The position numbers were made by a program, and so were the translations under genes. Positions 62,401 to 64,000 of a stretch of 64,000 nucleotides of DNA are shown here, one piece after another (within the stretch, counting starts at the first letter, position 1; every line of letters starts with the position of its first letter). The notes below the pieces were generated by a model. The model was not told the DNA's origin. It saw only the letters and a list, made by a program, of their open reading frames with translations, and made no database searches. Source of the DNA: Arctopsyche grandis (lineage: Eukaryota > Arthropoda > Insecta > Trichoptera > Hydropsychidae); contig NC_135360.1 in the NCBI RefSeq assembly GCF_051622035.1, forward strand, positions 26,801,206-26,865,205, in the 5' to 3' direction.

Positions 62401-62830
62401 CACAACAGCTGAAATTACAATAACGAAGACGGTGTTTTATGGACGAGCAGAAGTCGTAAGTAAATGTAGTAGGAGGTCTCCACTAATTGCCCAGTAATTT
62501 ATAAGTATTTTCCGTGTACATGAGCCGGCGCGCCTGGCACAAGATGAATGTACCGGAATTGCGGAACACTCTGCCAACAATTTATAATATGCACGGTGGC
62601 TATGTGAGCGCCATCGTTGAAATATTCAAAACTGAGCCGACATTCATAGCCGACAGAATTATGTCATTTAACGTTTGAATATAATAAATATGCACGTGAT
62701 AAATACCTATCGCTGCTTTGTCCAACTGGTAAGGTGGGATGCCCATGTGAGCGGGAGGTGGCTGCCCCAAGTCGCCATTGTGACAGAACAATGGCAAACC
62801 ACCGGCAGCCGTCAAACCCATCTTCGATGT
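37688..62830 (-). CDS. pan: pangolin (TCF/LEF HMG-box transcription factor), 3' part of gene
   Basis: Nuclear effector of Wnt signalling: it binds DNA through an HMG box plus C-clamp and recruits beta-catenin or Groucho (family knowledge). Exons seen on the minus strand: 62830-62707, 57790-57700, 57313-57218, 52275-52081, 48044-47786, then either 47147-46982 or 45467-45314, then 42294-42225 and 38456-37688. Phases agree at every junction. The HMG box ([27 protein letters not shown], then WH.L.R.EQAKYYE) and the C-clamp ([20 protein letters not shown], then RKKKC) identify the family beyond doubt. The exon encoding the beta-catenin-binding N terminus is not in the window and should lie beyond 64 kb. 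Introns are long and filled with repeats. The gene shows at least one duplicated exon pair, a tandem donor and a candidate alternative C terminus. Confidence 0.97.
38457..42224 (-). other. pan intron H-I
   Basis: Very AT-rich and apart from the candidate exon at 40212-40080 without coding signal. No recognisable transposon. Confidence 0.6.
40080..40212 (-). CDS. pan: candidate alternative terminal exon of pan
   Basis: An open GC-rich stretch in an AT-rich intron. After TTTGCAG it reads in the phase needed to follow exon [21 protein letters not shown], then [11 protein letters not shown], ending EPTYVDL and TAG. Spliced to exon H, the protein would end about 45 residues later and lose the fourth C-clamp cysteine. 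Support is base composition, open frame and matching phase. The weak pyrimidine tract before the acceptor argues for caution. No homology is recognised with certainty. Confidence 0.5.
42225..42294 (-). CDS. pan: pan exon H (C-clamp, first three cysteines)
   Basis: 70 nt encoding [20 protein letters not shown] and PC: the C-clamp, a second DNA-contacting module of TCFs that recognises helper sites. Acceptor GTTTTCAG, donor TGCAG|GTAAAT, phase 1 to phase 2. The fourth cysteine is in the next exon (RRKKKC), so the choice of next exon decides whether the clamp is complete. Confidence 0.96.
42295..45313 (-). other. pan intron between F2 and H
   Basis: AT-rich with TATATA runs. No exon or recognised repeat. 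Confidence 0.6.
45314..45467 (-). CDS. pan: pan exon F2 (second half of HMG box, alternative 2)
   Basis: 154 nt, phase 0 to phase 1. Encodes [34 protein letters not shown] and a basic tail [12 protein letters not shown]. Acceptor GCTTACAG, donor GGAG|GTACTG. It is a diverged paralogous copy of F1, with differences in the last HMG helix and the basic tail, which contacts DNA. If the donor is not used, the frame runs on about 41 codons to a stop near 45189, with no sign of selection there. Confidence 0.94.
45468..46981 (-). other. intron between the two alternative HMG exons
   Basis: About 1.5 kb. A 111-codon hydrophobic minus-strand frame (46223-46558) is present, but I see no homology or coding bias. 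Any RNA pairing that enforces exclusive splicing would be expected here or in the flanking introns; none was identified by eye. Confidence 0.5.
46982..47147 (-). CDS. pan: pan exon F1 (second half of HMG box, alternative 1)
   Basis: 166 nt, phase 0 to phase 1. Encodes [20 protein letters not shown], then [14 protein letters not shown] and a basic tail KKKKRKKER. Acceptor CTCTACACAG, donor GGAG|GTATAG. It has the same ends and phases as exon F2 at 45467-45314. Including both would put the reading frame out, so they should be mutually exclusive. The RDNYG-KKKKRK tail is the form closest to vertebrate TCFs. Confidence 0.95.
47786..48044 (-). CDS. pan: pan exon E (first half of HMG box)
   Basis: 259 nt encoding a Gly/Ser/Pro linker, then [20 protein letters not shown] and the following helix through [12 protein letters not shown]. 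It ends CGG|GTGAGT in phase 0, exactly where the two alternative second-half exons begin with TGG (Trp). A SINE-like insertion lies about 65 bp upstream of the TTTTCAG acceptor. Confidence 0.97.
48110..48826 (-). mobile_element. tRNA-derived SINE-like element, copy 2, in pan intron D-E
   Basis: On the minus strand the head contains CCAGCAGTATGGTTTAGCAC and a CCGGGTTCGATCCCG B-box. The body continues with TGTGACTCCAAGTTGATCG and AATTTGCCAATTTATC, and ends CTAATGCCATTAGTTTCGAC about 65 bp before the HMG exon acceptor. Nearly the same as 15437-16045 over 600 bp. Confidence 0.8.
48831..50729. other. pan intron D-E, no exon seen
   Basis: AT-rich with a C-run at 50337-50351. Frames at 48980-49266 and 49618-49818 show no homology. 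Confidence 0.5.
50730..50952 (+). mobile_element. Helitron-like element, family 1, in pan intron
   Basis: Starts TCTAATATATAATTTCGAAA and ends CCGAGCGAAGCCGGGTAAAA then ACACTAG|T. The CCGaGC/GCCGG stem closes on a GAA loop. The cleanest copy of the family in the window. Confidence 0.85.
51690..52015. promoter_or_regulatory. GC- and CpG-rich island in pan intron D-E
   Basis: Strongly GC-rich (GGGGCCCCGCGGGGGCGCAG, CCGCGACGACC) between AT-rich flanks, starting about 65 bp past the exon D donor. Frames are open on both strands but match nothing I know. It could be a promoter or first exon for a pan form lacking the N terminus, or a conserved regulatory element. No direct evidence. Confidence 0.3.
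52081..52275 (-). CDS. pan: pan exon D (His/Pro-rich) with tandem donors
   Basis: 195 nt encoding [13 protein letters not shown] followed by a His/Pro-rich run ([19 protein letters not shown]) and a Ser-rich end. The strong donor is CGAG|GTATGT at 52080. A weaker donor, ATAG|GTACTC, lies 9 nt earlier at 52089. Both are phase 2 and both fit exon E, so use of either adds or removes three residues (YSR). Confidence 0.9.
52276..53403. other. pan intron C-D, first part
   Basis: No exon. Includes ACATATGTATGTATG near 52836 and unremarkable AT-rich DNA. Confidence 0.5.
53404..53630 (+). pseudogene. MutS-family (MSH6-like) pseudogene fragment
   Basis: Reads on + [20 protein letters not shown], then [12 protein letters not shown] and [10 protein letters not shown]. 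This matches the MutS ATPase segment FTRLGA.D.I..G.STF.VE.SE...IL, followed by the Walker B LLDELGRGT. The Walker B Asp is Asn here. After GR the frame shifts; a second frame continues [20 protein letters not shown] and TAYSTHI, matching YDG.AIA..V...L....CRT.FSTHY. A stop (TAG) follows. About 75 codons of an 800-plus-residue protein remain, on the strand opposite to pan. A dead retrocopy or captured fragment. Confidence 0.8.
53975..54369 (-). mobile_element. RTE-type LINE reverse-transcriptase C terminus
   Basis: On the minus strand it reads [20 protein letters not shown], then [10 protein letters not shown] and [20 protein letters not shown], the standard end of insect RTE-like proteins. 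In another frame it continues with the segment shared with 33826-33990, then a GATGATGATGAT tail. 5'-truncated and frameshifted. Confidence 0.85.
54370..57023. other. pan intron C-D, second part
   Basis: No exon. 54820-54910 is purine-rich (GAGGAAGACGAGGAGGATGA). 56215-56345 is a GC-richer block without homology. The rest is AT-rich. Confidence 0.5.
57024..57185 (+). mobile_element. diverged SINE head
   Basis: TCAGCAGTATAGCTTAGTGG (A-box side), GGTCCCCTGATTAGACCTCG (diverged B-box side) and CTGCTGGTCAGATTTGG follow the order of the SINE family. Ends just before pan exon C. Confidence 0.6.
57218..57313 (-). CDS. pan: pan exon C
   Basis: 96 nt encoding [21 protein letters not shown] and TSSSLT. 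Acceptor CCCGTTTCAG, donor ACCAG|GTATGT, phase 2 at both ends. The long hairpin at 57417-57523 lies about 100 bp upstream, in transcript sense. Confidence 0.9.
57417..57523. other. long intronic hairpin (candidate structured RNA)
   Basis: Three nested perfect arms: GCTGCCACTAATT with AATTAGTGGCAGC (57417-57429/57511-57523), ATGGGC with GCCCAT (57431-57436/57502-57507), and TCACATTCGCATCGCAC with GTGCGATGCGAATGTGA (57443-57459/57485-57501). The terminal loop is 25 nt, and the only breaks are a small mismatch and a 6-nt bulge. A third arm-like copy, CTCGCATCGCACC, lies at 57531-57543. Transcript strand unknown. Confidence 0.6.
57700..57790 (-). CDS. pan: pan exon B
   Basis: 91 nt encoding [20 protein letters not shown] and [10 protein letters not shown], the proline/tyrosine-rich segment seen in insect TCFs. 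Acceptor TTAATTTCAG; donor CATG|GTAAAC in phase 2, so the junction codon with exon C makes tryptophan. Confidence 0.9.
58035..58545 (+). mobile_element. tRNA-derived SINE, longest copy, + strand
   Basis: The head is CCAGCAGCATGGACTGGTGG with B-box GGGTTCGAGTCCC. It is followed by CTGCTGGCCAGACTTTGG, CAATCGTTTTCTATCAGAG and a tail GGCCAGGAAGGCACCTGTTA then GGCCTTCCTGGTATATATAC. The head pairs with 21735-21962 and the tail with 15437-16045, linking those fragments into one family. Confidence 0.8.
58546..61039. other. pan intron A-B, no exon seen
   Basis: AT-rich. Contains the unexplained minus-strand frame at 59509-59760. Confidence 0.5.
59509..59760 (-). other. unexplained 83-codon open frame in pan intron
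   Basis: GC content and residue use look protein-like ([35 protein letters not shown]), but there is no ATG, an in-frame TGA lies directly upstream, and no acceptor fits the frame. No homology recognised. Possibly part of an old transposon or retrocopy. Confidence 0.25.
61040..61460. repeat. foldback-like array of GTCAGTATTTA units
   Basis: The left arm (about 61040-61225) repeats GTCAGTATTTAAATATAAAA and AATGGTCAGTATTTA. The right arm (about 61370-61460) repeats the inverse (ATACTGACCATTTA, ATACTGACCATTTAATTT). About 150 bp of non-repeated sequence lies between. Confidence 0.6.
61480..61875. repeat. local direct duplication plus AT-rich dispersed repeat, copy 3
   Basis: GATACGATTCCCTCCGGTTTC with AAATTGATGTCGATTTTTA occurs at about 61500-61575 and again at about 61805-61872 with small changes. 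Between them lies the dispersed repeat (61610-61790) also found at 10640 and 22990. Confidence 0.65.
61975..62100 (-). repeat. dispersed repeat (TTTGCCATTTTGCGC family), inverted copy
   Basis: The reverse complement contains CACTTCGCTCATTGGTCTGA and CTACATTCTTCCGATCGGTT, as at 3030-3275. Confidence 0.65.
62707..62830 (-). CDS. pan: pan exon A (upstream of HMG region)
   Basis: Encodes [19 protein letters not shown] and [16 protein letters not shown], a stretch that I recall as conserved among insect TCF proteins. It starts in phase 0 after TTGTTGCAG and ends at GATAG|GTATTT in phase 1, matching exon B. This is the most 5' pan exon visible here. Confidence 0.88.
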
Positions 62831-63000
62831 CTGCAACAAAAAAGGATTAAATATTAATAAACAATGAACTACAGTGTCAATATTTACCTTATATTATGTA
62901 TAATGTGTGTACATTTTATTATCATGCTTGTTTATCATCCATTGCATATTAACTTATATTTAGTTACTTAACTTCTAAAAGTTCTATTTAGACAAAACCA

Positions 63001-63668
63001 GGGCCGGCTTATAGGTGCAGCAGACTAGGCAAATGCCTAGGGCGCCATATACAAGGGGCGCTGCGAGGCGCCCCCATTTTTATTTTTTTGATCATTAAAT
63101 AGAAAAAAAATTGGCTTTAAACTTATAAAACTTTTCTACTCGAAGTAACAATACTGATTGTATGTAAAATATAATTTAATTTACGAGGAACGCAGGAAGT
63201 TGACTGTCAAATATCAATGATGCAAGAATAAAACATGTAAAACAGTAAAATGGCGTTGGTACAAATGGTAATTTGAAGTTGTATTTAATATAAAATATCG
63301 CTGTAGCATATACATATATGTATATATACATATATATCTGGGATGGATTTGCTGCACGAAATTAAATATCTTAACCAAACATATTCGAAAAAAGAAATGT
63401 TACTATTAATTCATTATTGAATATAAATCAATGTCTCCATTGCCGGAGTTATTCATAGTTATCCGTATTTTATTGTTTTATTCTTTTTATACATAAAACG
63501 TGCTTATTTTGAATAAAAAAAATTATTTAATTTTGTTTTTGTCTTAATATATTTTTCTTCAACATAAAATTTCAAGAACTTTCATGAAATTTATTGTTTA
63601 AAATTTAAGGGGGGGAGGGGGCGCTAAACCAATCTGCCTAGGGGCGCCATATACCCTCGGGCCGGGCC
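63001..63668 (+). mobile_element. hAT-like element upstream of pan exon A
   Basis: Left end CAGGGCCGGCTTATAGG, right end CCTCGGGCCGGGCC, with CAAAACCA near both flanks as a probable target duplication. The inner ends hold repeated GGGCGCCATATAC motifs. No transposase. The right half matches 8120-8283. Confidence 0.65.
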
Positions 63669-64000
63669 AAAACCAAAATACACACCCATATGTACATATC
63701 TTAGATATGATTTACAATCCTTAAAATAATACTAATTAATTTTCGTATATGTGTACATCTTCCCGTTTGATCAACAATGAATAGTAAAATTAGCTAGCAT
63801 TAACTTATTCTAAATATGCAATGTACATATGTCCAGTAGATTTCAGATGATTTGAACAGCTTAATTGGATAGCCAAGGTGTTTAAATTAAATGGAATATA
63901 ATCACGACTGGAAGACCCCAAAACTACTCCACTGGTTAATGATCTCCACCAAGTTTTAATAAGAATCAACCTCGCTTCACAGTTACCTCAACCGAAAACT
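63669..64000. other. pan upstream intron, window edge
   Basis: No exon visible. Pan continues beyond the window on the minus strand. Confidence 0.5.

Noticed and set aside
1-64000. CRISPR arrays, bacterial operons or ribosome-binding sites
   Set aside because: The window is eukaryotic; the regular repeats present are transposons and microsatellites without spacer structure.

Overview
This is animal nuclear DNA, almost certainly from an insect. It is AT-rich, its genes are split by GT-AG introns, and it is crowded with Helitron, hAT, Tc1, LINE and SINE remnants. The three genes have clear insect counterparts. The order cannot be fixed from the sequence alone. Short TTAGG-type tracts at 34.5-34.7 kb fit many non-dipteran insects but prove nothing.

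Layout. 1-24 kb (+ side, upstream of the first recognised exon): no convincing gene, but a dense mosaic of mobile-element remnants. 24.08-27.14 kb, + strand: the 3' part of a GDF8/11-type TGF-beta ligand (myoglianin, myo), with one prodomain exon and the terminal exon that carries the furin site and the nine-cysteine mature domain. 33.07-30.16 kb, - strand: a complete seven-exon Cys-loop ligand-gated chloride channel subunit of 444 residues. It lies tail-to-tail with myo. 62.83-37.69 kb, - strand: most of the TCF/LEF transcription factor pangolin (pan). Its 5' exons, which would encode the beta-catenin-binding N terminus, lie beyond 64 kb.

In pan the reading phase can be followed through every visible junction. 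The second half of the HMG box is encoded by two alternative exons (47147-46982 and 45467-45314). Both have the same phases, so they look mutually exclusive. Both join the C-clamp exon (42294-42225) and then the long C-terminal exon (38456-37688). A further open, GC-rich, phase-compatible candidate terminal exon (40212-40080) would end the protein early and remove the last C-clamp cysteine. The exon before the HMG exon has tandem donors 9 nt apart.

The genes do not form an operon. Myo is a secreted muscle/neuron ligand, the channel is a membrane anion channel, and pan is the nuclear effector of Wnt signalling. Their proximity may be conserved synteny, since myo and pan both lie on chromosome 4 (Muller F) in Drosophila.

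Other points of interest: a long, nearly perfect hairpin in a pan intron (57417-57523); a MutS/MSH6-like pseudogene fragment in another pan intron (53404-53630); a myo intron built largely of Helitrons and a hAT element, with the last one ending 36 bp before the acceptor; a hAT element with a perfect 8-bp target duplication; and a foldback-like array at 61.04-61.46 kb.
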